Counted from the first letter of the stretch, positions 17,311 through 25,996 are shown. The stretch is 64,000 bases of DNA from an uncultured Lachnospiraceae bacterium (GCA_910587105.1 CAJUMB010000003.1:1-64000), one strand, 5' to 3'. Made by a program: numbers and translations. The notes: generated by a model not told the origin, from the sequence alone.

Positions 17311-18351
17311 ATGGCAAAAATTGGGATACTGGGAGCAGGCAGCTGGGGAACCGCGTTGTCACTTCTGCTGGATGATAACGGGCATCAGGTGCAGGTCTGG
17401 TCTGCATTTGAAGAGGAAGTGCATATGCTGGATCAAAAACATGAGCATCAGGCGAAACTGCCGGGGGTAAAAATTCCCGAGACAGTTCATTTTACAACAG
17501 ACCTGGAGATGTGTGTCCGGGACCAGGATATTGTGGTGCTGGCGGTTCCCTCTCCTTTTACCAGAAACACGGCGCAGAAAATCAAATCTTTTGTAAATGA
17601 AGGACAGAAAATTGTCAATGTGGCCAAGGGAATTGAAGAAACTACGCTGATGACTTTGAGTGAGATAATAGAAGAGGAAATTCCGCAAGGGGATGTGGCT
17701 GTGCTGTCTGGCCCCAGTCATGCAGAAGAAGTGGGCAGAAGGCTTCCAACAACCTGCGTGGTCAGTGCAAAGACACAGAAGACGGCAGAGTATCTTCAGT
17801 CTGTCTTCATGAGCCCTGTATTTCGAGTCTATACCACACCGGATATTCTGGGAGTGGAGCTTGGGGCAGCGCTGAAAAATGTAATTGCTCTGGCGGCAGG
17901 GACGGCTGATGGGCTGGGATACGGCGACAATACAAAGGCGGCCCTGATTACAAGAGGAGTGGCGGAAATATGCAGACTGGGCGTGAGTATGGGGGCCAGG
18001 ATGGAAACCTTCTATGGTCTTTCCGGTATGGGGGACTTGATCGTAACCTGTGCCAGCACCCACAGCCGGAACCGGAAGGCAGGATATTTAATCGGACAGG
18101 GAAAAACCATGACAGAAGCCATGGATGAAGTTAAAATGGTGGTAGAAGGGGTATATTCTGCGAAAGCGGCCAAAGGACTGGCAGAAAAATATCAGATCGA
18201 AATGCCCATTGTGACAGAAATCTGCAGGGTATTATTCGAAGACAAGCCTGCATCCTGTGCGGTCAATGACCTGATGCTGAGGGATAAAAAGGTGGAGTCC
18301 CCTGATCTGCCCTGGCAGCAGACAGGTTACTGTCCACTCAGTGAACAGTAA
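17311..18351 (+). CDS. gpsA: Glycerol-3-phosphate dehydrogenase [NAD(P)+]
   Basis: 346 residues. Rossmann motif GILGAGSWGTALSLLL at the N-terminus, the conserved LSGPSHAEEVGRRLPTT near residue 130, the catalytic-lysine region LGAALKNVIALAAGTADGLGYGDNTKAALITRG (residues about 186-218) and GLSGMGDLIVTC near residue 234. It reduces dihydroxyacetone phosphate to glycerol 3-phosphate for lipid synthesis in the cytoplasm. The SD AAAGGAGG ends 7 bases before the ATG. It closes the der-plsY-gpsA operon and converges with the aldo/keto reductase gene, 11 bases apart. Confidence 0.96.
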   Translation: MAKIGILGAGSWGTALSLLLDDNGHQVQVWSAFEEEVHMLDQKHEHQAKLPGVKIPETVHFTTDLEMCVRDQDIVVLAVPSPFTRNTAQKIKSFVNEGQKIVNVAKGIEETTLMTLSEIIEEEIPQGDVAVLSGPSHAEEVGRRLPTTCVVSAKTQKTAEYLQSVFMSPVFRVYTTPDILGVELGAALKNVIALAAGTADGLGYGDNTKAALITRGVAEICRLGVSMGARMETFYGLSGMGDLIVTCASTHSRNRKAGYLIGQGKTMTEAMDEVKMVVEGVYSAKAAKGLAEKYQIEMPIVTEICRVLFEDKPASCAVNDLMLRDKKVESPDLPWQQTGYCPLSEQ

Positions 18352-18362
18352 CAGATTCCAGG

Positions 18363-19205
18363 TCAAAAGGCCACGTCGCGCAGGTCTTCCGGAAGACTGG
18401 CACTGCGGTAATTCTTGTTCAGCTGGTCGATGGCATCCATGTCCTCATCTTCCAAGACAAAATCAAAAATCTCTCCATTGCTGACAATGCGTTCCTCCCG
18501 GGCAGATTTGGGGATGACAGCCACGCCCTTTTGTATAATCCAGCGCAGACCGATTTGTGCCGGCGTTTTTCCGTATTTTACCGCCAGAATGCAGATTACA
18601 TCGTCGTCCAGGTAAGCGCCTCTGGCCAGAGGCGCATAGGCTTGGACGGCGATGCCTTTGGCATGGCAGTATTCCACCAGATTTTTCTGATACCAGTAAG
18701 GGTGGAATTCAATCTGGTTTACTGCGGGTGTGATCTCGGAGACACTGGCCAGTTCTTCCAGATGGCGGATTTCAAAATTGCTGACTCCGATAGAACGGGC
18801 AGCGCCTTTTTTATAAAGGGCTTCCAGCTCTTTCCAGGTGCCCAGGTAACAGCCGGGGACCGGCCAGTGGACCAGGTATAAATCTACGTAATCGGTCATA
18901 AGCCGTTCCAGGCTTCTGGAAAAAGAACCTTCTACATCGCCCAGTCTCTGGGCATTGTTCCAGATTTTCGTTGTGAGGAACAGTTCTCTGCGGGGAATGC
19001 CGCATTCCCGGATGCCTTTTCCCACTCCGTCCTCGTTCATATAAGCAGAAGCTGTGTCGATCAGGCGGTATCCTGCATTCACTGCACATCGGATCGTTTT
19101 TTCTGCTTCACGTTCATCGGTTATTTTATACATGCCAAGTCCTAAGACGGGCATTTCATTTCCTGAATTTAACTTCTTTGTATAAGATGAAGCCGTTGTT
19201 GTCAT
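18363..19205 (-). CDS. Aldo/keto reductase
   Basis: 280 residues from the ATG at 19205, which has AAGGAGG 5 bases upstream; a longer frame to 19253 has no SD. The catalytic tetrad of the family is visible: Asp and Tyr in DTASAYMNEDGVGKG near residue 48, Lys in TTKIWN near residue 77 and His in LYLVHWPVP near residue 107. NADPH-binding residues lie in the C-terminal VIPKSAREERI. It reduces small aldehydes or ketones; the substrate is not evident. It resembles the 2,5-diketogluconate/glyoxal reductase-like group. Confidence 0.92.
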   Translation of the reverse strand: MTTTASSYTKKLNSGNEMPVLGLGMYKITDEREAEKTIRCAVNAGYRLIDTASAYMNEDGVGKGIRECGIPRRELFLTTKIWNNAQRLGDVEGSFSRSLERLMTDYVDLYLVHWPVPGCYLGTWKELEALYKKGAARSIGVSNFEIRHLEELASVSEITPAVNQIEFHPYWYQKNLVEYCHAKGIAVQAYAPLARGAYLDDDVICILAVKYGKTPAQIGLRWIIQKGVAVIPKSAREERIVSNGEIFDFVLEDEDMDAIDQLNKNYRSASLPEDLRDVAF

Positions 19206-19406
19206 GTAAACCTCCTTAAACAGCGCACTGCAATTTCTGCTGGAGTATATCATATAAATGTGAAGTTAATGCAAGAAAAGTATTACAAAAATAATAAATC
19301 CATACATTTCAAATATCCTTCCTTATTAAATCAAGGTTTTTGCACAAATTGGCGGAGAATTCCAGAAATAAAATCTGGTTTTTTATAAAAAATTAATAAG
19401 ATTTCC
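19206..19406. other. Divergent intergenic region before the acs cluster
   Basis: It separates the minus-strand reductase from the acs operon promoter. A small hairpin, CCAGA-7 nt-TCTGG followed by six T, lies at 19362-19384. No gene is seen. Confidence 0.4.
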
Positions 19407-19435
19407 TTGAAAAAAAATTGATATGGTTGTATAAT
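19407..19435 (+). promoter_or_regulatory. Sigma-A promoter at the head of the acs cluster
   Basis: TTGAAA (19407-19412), exactly 17 bases, TATAAT (19430-19435). The predicted leader is about 85 bases. It is the best promoter upstream of the nickel-protein genes. Confidence 0.7.
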
Positions 19436-19527
19436 TACAGTCAATTGATAGATTCTTGTCAGAGACAATGCTTTTGGCAGAATTTTCTGCTGAAGGCAGG
19501 TTGAGAAGAATCAGAAAGGAGGGGAAC

Positions 19528-19869
19528 ATGCATTTAATTAAAGATGAGAACGGCAATGTGGTTTCACATGGCCATGGTGAACAACAAAGCTGCCCTCACA
19601 GCCATGGCCATGAACATTGTGGACATCACGGTGAGAACTGTGATCATCAGGGGGACTGCAGACAGGAGACAGTAGCTCTGCTGGCATATATGGTTCAGCA
19701 CAATGAACAGCATGCGGCAGAATTGGATCAATTGGCTGATAATTTGGAAAAAATGGATATTTTCGACGCGGCCAGAACGATCCGGGATGGAGTGGCTGAT
19801 TTCCAAAAGGCAAATATGCGGTTCAGCCTTGCCCTGACCCAGGTAAAAGAGCAGATAAAGGAGGCATAA
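19528..19869 (+). CDS. His-rich CooJ-like candidate nickel-binding protein
   Basis: 113 residues from the ATG at 19528, which has AAGGAGGGG just upstream; a frame opening at TTG 19456 has no SD. Residues ~12-45 are packed with His and Cys (HGHGEQQSCPHSHGHEHC, then GHHGENCDHQGDC). The rest is a helical segment containing YMVQHNEQHAAELDQLADNL. CooJ of Rhodospirillum rubrum is a His-rich nickel protein that works with CooT and CooC to load CODH; there the His-rich tail is C-terminal and an HxxxH site lies in a coiled coil. Here the tail is N-terminal and HNEQH gives the HxxxH spacing. Functional equivalence is inferred. The gene sits 6 bases before cooT. Confidence 0.75.
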   Translation: MHLIKDENGNVVSHGHGEQQSCPHSHGHEHCGHHGENCDHQGDCRQETVALLAYMVQHNEQHAAELDQLADNLEKMDIFDAARTIRDGVADFQKANMRFSLALTQVKEQIKEA

Positions 19870-19875
19870 TTTATT

Positions 19876-20061
19876 ATGTGCTTGGCAACAGTGATCAAGA
19901 AAAAAGACGGAAGTGCAATTTTTAAGAATGTCAGCCGTATTGATGTACAGGATGGTGTTCTATTGATCCGGGATATTATGGGTGATGAGAAAGAAGTGAA
20001 AGGTGCGATCCGCATGGTTGACCTTGCGAACAGCATCGTGGAAGTAGATTGCGTGGAATAA
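19876..20061 (+). CDS. cooT: CooT-family nickel-binding protein
   Basis: 61 residues, the usual CooT size. It begins MCLATVIKK; Cys2 next to the N-terminus is the nickel ligand known for CooT. A small beta-rich domain follows (FKNVSRIDVQDGVLLIRDIM) and it ends VEVDCVE. CooT is a dimeric metallochaperone for the nickel of CODH. The SD GGAGG overlaps the end of the preceding gene. Position between the His-rich gene and cooC supports the assignment. Confidence 0.88.
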   Translation: MCLATVIKKKDGSAIFKNVSRIDVQDGVLLIRDIMGDEKEVKGAIRMVDLANSIVEVDCVE

Positions 20062-20131
20062 GAGTAAGAGTCCAGGAGTGCGTCAGAATGCATTGCCTGT
20101 GACTGTGAAGGAATATTTTCTGAATAGTTAA

Positions 20132-20152
20132 TGCAGAATGATATATTCTGCA
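20132..20152 (+). other. Hairpin between cooT and cooC
   Basis: TGCAGAAT, loop GATAT, ATTCTGCA, an 8-bp perfect stem. AAAATTTTT follows 12 bases later. It is not a classical terminator but could weaken or process the transcript between the two genes. Confidence 0.45.
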
Positions 20153-20191
20153 GCGTTTTACAAAATTTTTAAGTGTTTTGGAGGTATACTG

Positions 20192-20962
20192 ATGGCTCAT
20201 GTGATTGCTGTCGCAGGAAAAGGCGGCGTAGGAAAGACAACCTTGTGCGGGCTGATCATTCAATATCTCGGCGAGCAGGGAAAAGGACCTATTTTGGCAG
20301 TGGATGCGGATGCGAATTCGAATCTGAACGAAGTTCTGGGAGTGGAAGTTGAAAAGACTCTCGGCGACGTGAGAGAGGAGATCGCCCGCGCGGAGATGGC
20401 GAAGGAAAGTCCCATTCCGCCAGGTGTGTCAAAAGCGGATTATGCGGAAGTACAATTCCAGAATTCTCTGATTGAAGACGATGATTTTGATATGCTGGTG
20501 ATGGGGCGTACCCAGGGAAAGGGATGCTACTGTTATGTCAACGGACTGCTTCAGTCGCAGCTCACCAGACTGCAGAAGAACTATCCTTTTATTATCGTGG
20601 ATAACGAAGCGGGTATGGAACATATCAGCCGTGGGATTCTGCCCAGCATGGAGACGGCAATCCTTGTCAGTGACTGTTCCAGAAGAGGTGTGCAGGCTGT
20701 GGGACGCATAGCCCAGTTGATTCGGGAATGTGATATGAAGCCAAAAACTGTTGGACTGATTATCAACCGGGCGCCGGGAGGAAAATTAAATGACGGCACC
20801 CGCGAAGAAATCGAAAAACAGGGGCTGGACCTGCTGGGGGTTGTTCCCCAGGATGATACAGTTTTTGAATTTGACTGTGAAGGAAAGCCTACTGTACAGC
20901 TTCCAGATGATTCGCCTGTGAAACAGGCTGTCCGGGATATTGTACAGCGTCTGCACTTGTAA
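20192..20962 (+). CDS. cooC: CooC-type nickel-insertion ATPase (CODH maturation)
   Basis: 256 residues from the ATG at 20192, set by GGAGG 7 bases upstream. A deviant P-loop, AVAGKGGVGKTT, lies at residues 5-16, with DADANSNL near residue 40, the CxC metal motif GKGCYCYVNGLL near residue 112 and the switch DNEAGMEHISRG near residue 137. CooC dimers bind nickel through the CxC pair and use ATP to help insert it into the CODH C-cluster. It stands directly before acsA, the likely client, and after the two nickel-binding proteins. Confidence 0.93.
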   Translation: MAHVIAVAGKGGVGKTTLCGLIIQYLGEQGKGPILAVDADANSNLNEVLGVEVEKTLGDVREEIARAEMAKESPIPPGVSKADYAEVQFQNSLIEDDDFDMLVMGRTQGKGCYCYVNGLLQSQLTRLQKNYPFIIVDNEAGMEHISRGILPSMETAILVSDCSRRGVQAVGRIAQLIRECDMKPKTVGLIINRAPGGKLNDGTREEIEKQGLDLLGVVPQDDTVFEFDCEGKPTVQLPDDSPVKQAVRDIVQRLHL

Positions 20963-20991
20963 AGCAAAAACAGCGTTCGTTCCTTTTGAGT

Positions 20992-21019
20992 TTGAAAGGG
21001 AGATTTGAAAATGTATACC
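20992..21019 (+). promoter_or_regulatory. Possible internal promoter before acsA
   Basis: TTGAAA (20992-20997), 16 bases, TATACC (21014-21019). It conflicts with the leader ORF at 21011, whose SD and start would lie upstream of the transcription start, so at most one of the two is real. Confidence 0.25.
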
Positions 21020-21088
21020 TTTCCTTTGGCTGAACTGCATTTTCAGGTCAAGAAGGCTACAATCATTTTAAGGAGGTTTATGAAGTGA
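21011..21088 (+). CDS. Candidate 25-codon leader peptide before acsA
   Basis: The frame starts at ATG 21011 with GGGAG 8 bases upstream. It encodes MYTFPLAELHFQVKKA followed by a basic tail (RRFMK) and stops at TGA 21086-21088, overlapping the GTG start of acsA as GTGA. It reads through the SD of acsA. That would couple CODH translation to translation of the short frame. I know no family for it; it may be chance. Confidence 0.35.
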   Translation: MYTFPLAELHFQVKKATIILRRFMK

Positions 21089-22977
21089 GTGAATTCAAAT
21101 TAACCACAGTGGAGGAATTTGAAGCGGCTACCGAGCGGCTTTTAGAAACTGGGGCAAAGGTTGGAGCTGATTCATGGCAGATCCGTGTAAAAAACCAGAC
21201 TCCGCATTGTAAATTTGGTGAAAGCGGTACATGCTGCCGTATTTGTTCTATGGGTCCCTGCCGTATTACAGCAAAGGCTCCGAGAGGCATCTGCGGATGC
21301 GATGTTCACGGTATCGTAGGAAGAAACTATCTGAGATTTACAGCGGGCGGTGCTGCTACCCACTCTGACCATGGACGTGAGATCTGTCATACACTTTATG
21401 AGACATCAGCAGATGGCAACTATAAAGTAAAAGATCCTGAGAAATTGATCAGAATCGCAAAAGAATGGGATATTGAGACAGAAGGAAAAGATATTTATGA
21501 TCTGGCTCATGAAGTTGCTGAAACAGGTTTGTTAGAATATGGTAAACCGTTTGGCAAACAGAGATTTATGCAGAGAGCTCCGAAACATACTCAGGAGATC
21601 TGGGAGAGAGAAGAAATTGCTCCGAGAGCTATCGACAGAGAAGTTTCCTGTGCTTTGCATATGACACATATGGGATGTTCCTCCAAACCGGAAGCTTTAA
21701 TTCGTCAGTCTCTGCGTGCAGGTCTTTGTGATGGATGGGGCGGTTCCATGATGGGTACAGAATTCTCTGACATCCTCTTCGGAACACCTATGGAAATGGA
21801 AACAGAAGCCAACCTTGGCGTTATGGTAAAGGAAAACGTAAACATCGTTGTTCACGGCCATGATCCATCACTTTCTGAGATGATCTGTGAATATGCAGAC
21901 GATCCGGAAATGATTGCTTACGCAAAGGAAAAAGGCGCACAGGGAATTACTGTTTCTGGTGTCTGCTGTACTTCTAATGAAGTGGCTATGCGTCGTGGAA
22001 TTCCTATGGCTGGTAACTTCCTGCAGCAGGAAAACGTGGTTCTGACAGGTGCCTGTGAAGCGATCGTTGTTGACGTTCAGTGTATCTTCCCGGCTCTTGG
22101 ACCGCTTAGCAAATGTTTCCATACAAAATTCATCACAACATCTCCCATTGCTCAGATGCCTGAATCTGAATTTATCAGATTTAATGCACATACAGCAGGC
22201 GAGAATGCGAAGGCAATTGTGAAGGCAGCTATCGACAACTTCCAGAACAGGGATCCAGAACTGGTACATATTCCTGACCTGAAGCAAAAAGCTACTGTTG
22301 GATATTCCGTAGAGCAGATCGTTAAGAAGCTGGACGGCGTAACCAATTCTCAGGTAGACAAGACAGGCACAACTCTTCCGTTGATTGACTGTATCGTATC
22401 TGGTGTTCTCCGTGGTGCGGTTGCTATGGTTGGATGTAATAATCCTAAGATCCGTCCAGATGCTGCTCACATCGGGCTGATGAAAAAATTGATTGCAAAC
22501 GATATCATTTTGGTTGTATCCGGATGTTCTGCACAGGCAGCAGCAAAAGCAGGTCTTATGGATAAGAGAGCAAAAGATCTCTGCGGCGCTGGTCTGAAGA
22601 GAGTCTGTGAATTGGCAGATATTCCTCCGGTACTTCACATGGGATCCTGCGTGGATATCAGCCGTATGATGATTCTGGCATCTGAACTTGCCAAAGATTC
22701 TGGACTGAAAATTTCACAGCTTCCGCTGGTAGGATGTGCACCTGAATGGATGTCTGAAAAAGCCGTATCTATTGGTAACTATGTAGTATCTACTGGTATT
22801 GATACATACCTTGGTGTTGAACCGTACGCTACTGGTTCTGCAGAAGTTGACGGACTGCTCAAGGGCGGCATTAAAGACTGGGTAGAGGCTTGCTATACAG
22901 TTGAGACAGACATTGAAAAATTAGGTGACTTGATGATTGAGAAGATTGAAGAGAAGAGGACTGCTATAGGCATCTAA
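21085..22977 (+). CDS. acsA: Ni-Fe-S carbon monoxide dehydrogenase (CODH)
   Basis: 630 residues. The start is GTG with AGGAGG 8 bases upstream; the ATG at 21080 meets a stop after two codons. The D- and B-cluster cysteines are in PHCKFGESGTCCRICSMGPC near residue 45; the C-cluster ligands are in HSDHGRE, GVCCTSNE, DVQCIFPAL, VGCNNPK, VSGCSAQAA and MGSCVDIS. It reduces CO2 to CO (or oxidises CO) in the cytoplasm and hands CO to the acetyl-CoA synthase through the CODH/ACS complex. The length and motif set are complete. It lies between two CooC-type ATPase genes and before acsB. Confidence 0.97.
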   Translation: MSEFKLTTVEEFEAATERLLETGAKVGADSWQIRVKNQTPHCKFGESGTCCRICSMGPCRITAKAPRGICGCDVHGIVGRNYLRFTAGGAATHSDHGREICHTLYETSADGNYKVKDPEKLIRIAKEWDIETEGKDIYDLAHEVAETGLLEYGKPFGKQRFMQRAPKHTQEIWEREEIAPRAIDREVSCALHMTHMGCSSKPEALIRQSLRAGLCDGWGGSMMGTEFSDILFGTPMEMETEANLGVMVKENVNIVVHGHDPSLSEMICEYADDPEMIAYAKEKGAQGITVSGVCCTSNEVAMRRGIPMAGNFLQQENVVLTGACEAIVVDVQCIFPALGPLSKCFHTKFITTSPIAQMPESEFIRFNAHTAGENAKAIVKAAIDNFQNRDPELVHIPDLKQKATVGYSVEQIVKKLDGVTNSQVDKTGTTLPLIDCIVSGVLRGAVAMVGCNNPKIRPDAAHIGLMKKLIANDIILVVSGCSAQAAAKAGLMDKRAKDLCGAGLKRVCELADIPPVLHMGSCVDISRMMILASELAKDSGLKISQLPLVGCAPEWMSEKAVSIGNYVVSTGIDTYLGVEPYATGSAEVDGLLKGGIKDWVEACYTVETDIEKLGDLMIEKIEEKRTAIGI

Positions 22978-23007
22978 TATTTCAGATGCGTATAAATGGA
23001 GGAATGT

Positions 23008-23772
23008 ATGAAGATTGCGATTACCGGAAAAGGCGGAGTGGGAAAGACAACTTTTGCGGCTACATTAGCCCGGCTTTATGCCCAGGAGGGCAGAAAAGTG
23101 CTGGCCGCAGATGTGGATCCGGATGCGAATCTTGGGCTGGCGCTGGGGTTTGATGAGGATACGCTGGATTCCATCGTCCCCATCTCAAGAATGCGCAAAT
23201 TGGTGGAAGAACGCACAGGAGCTACCCCGGATAATCAGTTTTACCGGGTGAATCCTAAAGTGGACGATATACCAGATACTTACGGGAAAATGTGCAACGG
23301 CGTGAAATTGCTGGTAATGGGTACGGTGGAAACCGGGGGCGGCGGATGTGTCTGTCCAGAGCATGTAATGCTGAAACGTATTATCAACAATATGGTACTG
23401 CGCCGGGATGATGTGGTGATTCTGGATATGGAAGCCGGTCTGGAACATCTGGGCAGGGGAACCACGGAAGGAATGGACCAGTTTATTGTAGTCATTGAAC
23501 CTGGAGCCAGAAGTGTGCAGACATATAAAAATGTGAAACGTCTGGCTGAAGATCTGGGAGTGAAACAGGTGCGGGTAGTTGCCAATAAAGTGCGCGGGCC
23601 GGAAGACGAAGCTTTTATCCAGGCAAAGATTCCTCCAGAAGATTTGTTGGGCATGATTCATTACAACACAGAAGTGATGGATGCCGACCGTCAGGGAAAG
23701 TCCCCTTTCGATTTTAGTCAGACTGTAGTGAATGAAATCCAGATAATAAAAGAAAAAATCGATCATCAGTGA
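23008..23772 (+). CDS. acsF: Second CooC-type ATPase, probable AcsF (ACS maturation)
   Basis: 254 residues from the ATG at 23008, which has TGGAGGA 4 bases upstream. Motifs are ITGKGGVGKTTFAATL at the N-terminus, ADVDPDANLGLALGF near residue 36, the CxC region GGGGCVCPEHVML near residue 112 and DMEAGLEHLGRGT near residue 141. It differs clearly from the CooC at 20192, which has GKGCYCYV at that place. In Moorella a CooC-like protein, AcsF, activates acetyl-CoA synthase with nickel. The place directly before acsB fits that role; the exact client is inferred. Confidence 0.85.
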   Translation: MKIAITGKGGVGKTTFAATLARLYAQEGRKVLAADVDPDANLGLALGFDEDTLDSIVPISRMRKLVEERTGATPDNQFYRVNPKVDDIPDTYGKMCNGVKLLVMGTVETGGGGCVCPEHVMLKRIINNMVLRRDDVVILDMEAGLEHLGRGTTEGMDQFIVVIEPGARSVQTYKNVKRLAEDLGVKQVRVVANKVRGPEDEAFIQAKIPPEDLLGMIHYNTEVMDADRQGKSPFDFSQTVVNEIQIIKEKIDHQ

Positions 23773-23794
23773 TCAAAATAGGAGGTAATACAAA

Positions 23795-25924
23795 GTGCTG
23801 TTATTTGATACCGTCTTTAACGGAAATGATAAAGTATACGCAATTACAGAAGAAGCTGTAAATGCAGCAATCGCGCAACATGGCGAAGATAAAGCTGTAA
23901 GCTTCCCGGACACAGCTTATGTGCTTCCCTGTTACTATTCTGTAACAGGAACAAAGATTACAACTCTGAAAGAGATGAAAGAGGCTCTGGGCGTTATTAA
24001 GAGCCTTATGACAAGAGAGAGAAGACTGAACGATGCTTTCATGTCAGGTGTGGCTACTGCTCTGTGTGCTGAGTTTGTAGAAGCACTGAAATATATCGAC
24101 GGCGCAACACCTTATGAAGCTCCCTGCGCAGGACATCTGCCGGATGCTATCATCCGTGAGCTGGGTGTGCCCCTTGTAACAGGAGATATCCCGGGTGTGG
24201 CTGTTATCTTAGGTTCTGCTCCTTCTGCTGATGAAGGTGTGGCTCTGGTTAAGAGCTATCAGGAACAAGGTATGCTGGTTACTCTGGTTGGCGGAATCAT
24301 CGACCAGGTAGTAGAAAAAGGCATGAAGACAGGCGCAAATGTACGTGTAGTTCCCCTTGGAAAAGATGTAACTTCCGTAATCCATGTAGTATCCGTAGCT
24401 CTGCGTGCTGCTCTGATCTTTGGTAACATCAAACCAGGTGATGCTGCCAACCTGATGAAATATACATTCGAACGTGTACCGGCATTCGTAAACGCATTCA
24501 AGCCATTGGATGACGTAATCGTAGCTTGTGGTGCAGGCGCAATCGCACTGGGCTTCCCGGTTATCACAAACGATATGGAATTTACACCTTCCGTACCGAA
24601 GAGCTTGATCAAACTGGATGACGTTTCCAAGTTCAACGCAGCTTCTCTGGAAGCTCGTGACATCAAGATCAAGATCACACATATCGACATTCCTGTTTCC
24701 TTCGCATCTGCATTTGAAGGTGAGATTATCCGCCGCGGCGATATGCAGGTAGAATTCGACGGCTCTCGTGTAGACTGCTTCGAGCTGGTACAGACGAAAG
24801 AGCTGACAGAAGTGGAAGACCATAAGATCGAGCTGATCGGACCAGACATTGACGAATTTGAAGTAGGAAGCAAACAGAGCATTGGTTTTGTAGTGGAAGT
24901 GGCAGGAAAGAAGATGCAGACAGACTTCGAGCCTGTTATCGAGCGTAAATTCCACAGCTACATCAACTGTGCAGAAGGTATTATGCATACAGGTCAGAGG
25001 GATATGATCCGTATCCGTGTGAGCAAAGAAGCTTTTGACGCTGGATTCCGTGCAAAACATCTGGGTGAAATTCTTTATGCAAAAGTAAAGAATGACTACG
25101 AAGCAGTTGTAGACAGATGCCAGGTTAAGATCTATACAAAAGCAGAAGATTGTACAAATCTCCGCCACGGACTGGTAACAGAAATGTTTGACAAACGTGA
25201 CGAGAGACTGTTAAGCCTTACAGATGAGTCTGTAGACGTTTACTACAGCTGTATTCTGTGCCAGGCATTCTCCCCATCACACGTATGTGTGGTTACACCG
25301 GAAAGACTTGGTCTGTGTGGTGCCGTTTCATGGCTGGATGCCAAGGCTACCAACGAGCTGGAGCCGGAAGGCGCATGCCAGATCATCACAAAAGAAGGTG
25401 TGCTTGATGAGAAACTGGGCGCTTACGAATCTGTAAATGATGCTGTTAAGAAATACTCCATGGGCGCACTGGAAAGAGTTACTCTGTACTCTATCATGGA
25501 AGACCCCATGACATCCTGTGGATGTTTCGAGTGTATCTGCGGTATTGAGCCCCTTTCCAATGGTGTGGCTATCGCTAACCGTGAGTATGCCGGTGTAACA
25601 CCTCTGGGTATGACATTCCCGGAAATGGCTTCTATGACTGGTGGTGGTGTTCAGACACCTGGATTCATGGGACATGGAAAACATTTCATTTCTTCCAAGA
25701 AGTTCATGGCTGCTGAGGGTGGTCTGGAACGTATCGTATGGATGCCCAAGGAGCTGAAAGAAACAGTTGCCGAGCGTTTGAATGCTACAGCAAAAGAAAT
25801 GTATGGAATTGATAACTTTACTGATATGATTGGTGATGAGACAATTGCTGAAGATCCGGAAACATTGTTCGCTTTCCTGCAGGAGAAGAACCATCCGGCA
25901 CTTGGTATGGATCCACTGATGTAA
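23795..25924 (+). CDS. acsB: Acetyl-CoA synthase, catalytic subunit
   Basis: 709 residues. The start is GTG with AGGAGG upstream. The A-cluster motif is complete: SCILCQAFSPSHVC with the fourth cysteine nine residues later (C-x2-C-x8-C-x9-C, about residues 489-511), then the C-G-C nickel motif in TSCGCFECICG near residue 576. It joins CO from CODH, a methyl group from the corrinoid protein and CoA to give acetyl-CoA. It follows the AcsF-like gene by 22 bases and precedes acsD, with an intergenic hairpin between. The length is slightly under the ~729 of Moorella. Confidence 0.97.
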   Translation: MLLFDTVFNGNDKVYAITEEAVNAAIAQHGEDKAVSFPDTAYVLPCYYSVTGTKITTLKEMKEALGVIKSLMTRERRLNDAFMSGVATALCAEFVEALKYIDGATPYEAPCAGHLPDAIIRELGVPLVTGDIPGVAVILGSAPSADEGVALVKSYQEQGMLVTLVGGIIDQVVEKGMKTGANVRVVPLGKDVTSVIHVVSVALRAALIFGNIKPGDAANLMKYTFERVPAFVNAFKPLDDVIVACGAGAIALGFPVITNDMEFTPSVPKSLIKLDDVSKFNAASLEARDIKIKITHIDIPVSFASAFEGEIIRRGDMQVEFDGSRVDCFELVQTKELTEVEDHKIELIGPDIDEFEVGSKQSIGFVVEVAGKKMQTDFEPVIERKFHSYINCAEGIMHTGQRDMIRIRVSKEAFDAGFRAKHLGEILYAKVKNDYEAVVDRCQVKIYTKAEDCTNLRHGLVTEMFDKRDERLLSLTDESVDVYYSCILCQAFSPSHVCVVTPERLGLCGAVSWLDAKATNELEPEGACQIITKEGVLDEKLGAYESVNDAVKKYSMGALERVTLYSIMEDPMTSCGCFECICGIEPLSNGVAIANREYAGVTPLGMTFPEMASMTGGGVQTPGFMGHGKHFISSKKFMAAEGGLERIVWMPKELKETVAERLNATAKEMYGIDNFTDMIGDETIAEDPETLFAFLQEKNHPALGMDPLM

Positions 25925-25934
25925 GTAATCTTGT

Positions 25935-25957
25935 TCTGCCTGCCTTTGGCAGGCAGA
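25935..25957 (+). other. Strong hairpin between acsB and acsD, no U tract
   Basis: TCTGCCTGCC, loop TTT, GGCAGGCAGA: a 10-bp perfect stem 10 bases after the acsB stop. The bases after it (CTGATTGATAG) are not a terminator tail. An mRNA-stabilising or processing role is more likely than termination. Confidence 0.6.
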
Positions 25958-25996
25958 CTGATTGATAGAATATTTTAAAAGGAGGCTAAACAAAAA

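Noticed and set aside
21868..22638. 256-codon minus-strand frame
   Set aside because: Antisense to acsA with no recognisable protein features.
24209..25168. 319-codon minus-strand frame
   Set aside because: It is antisense to the conserved acsB gene, has no SD and no family resemblance; it is a shadow of codon bias.
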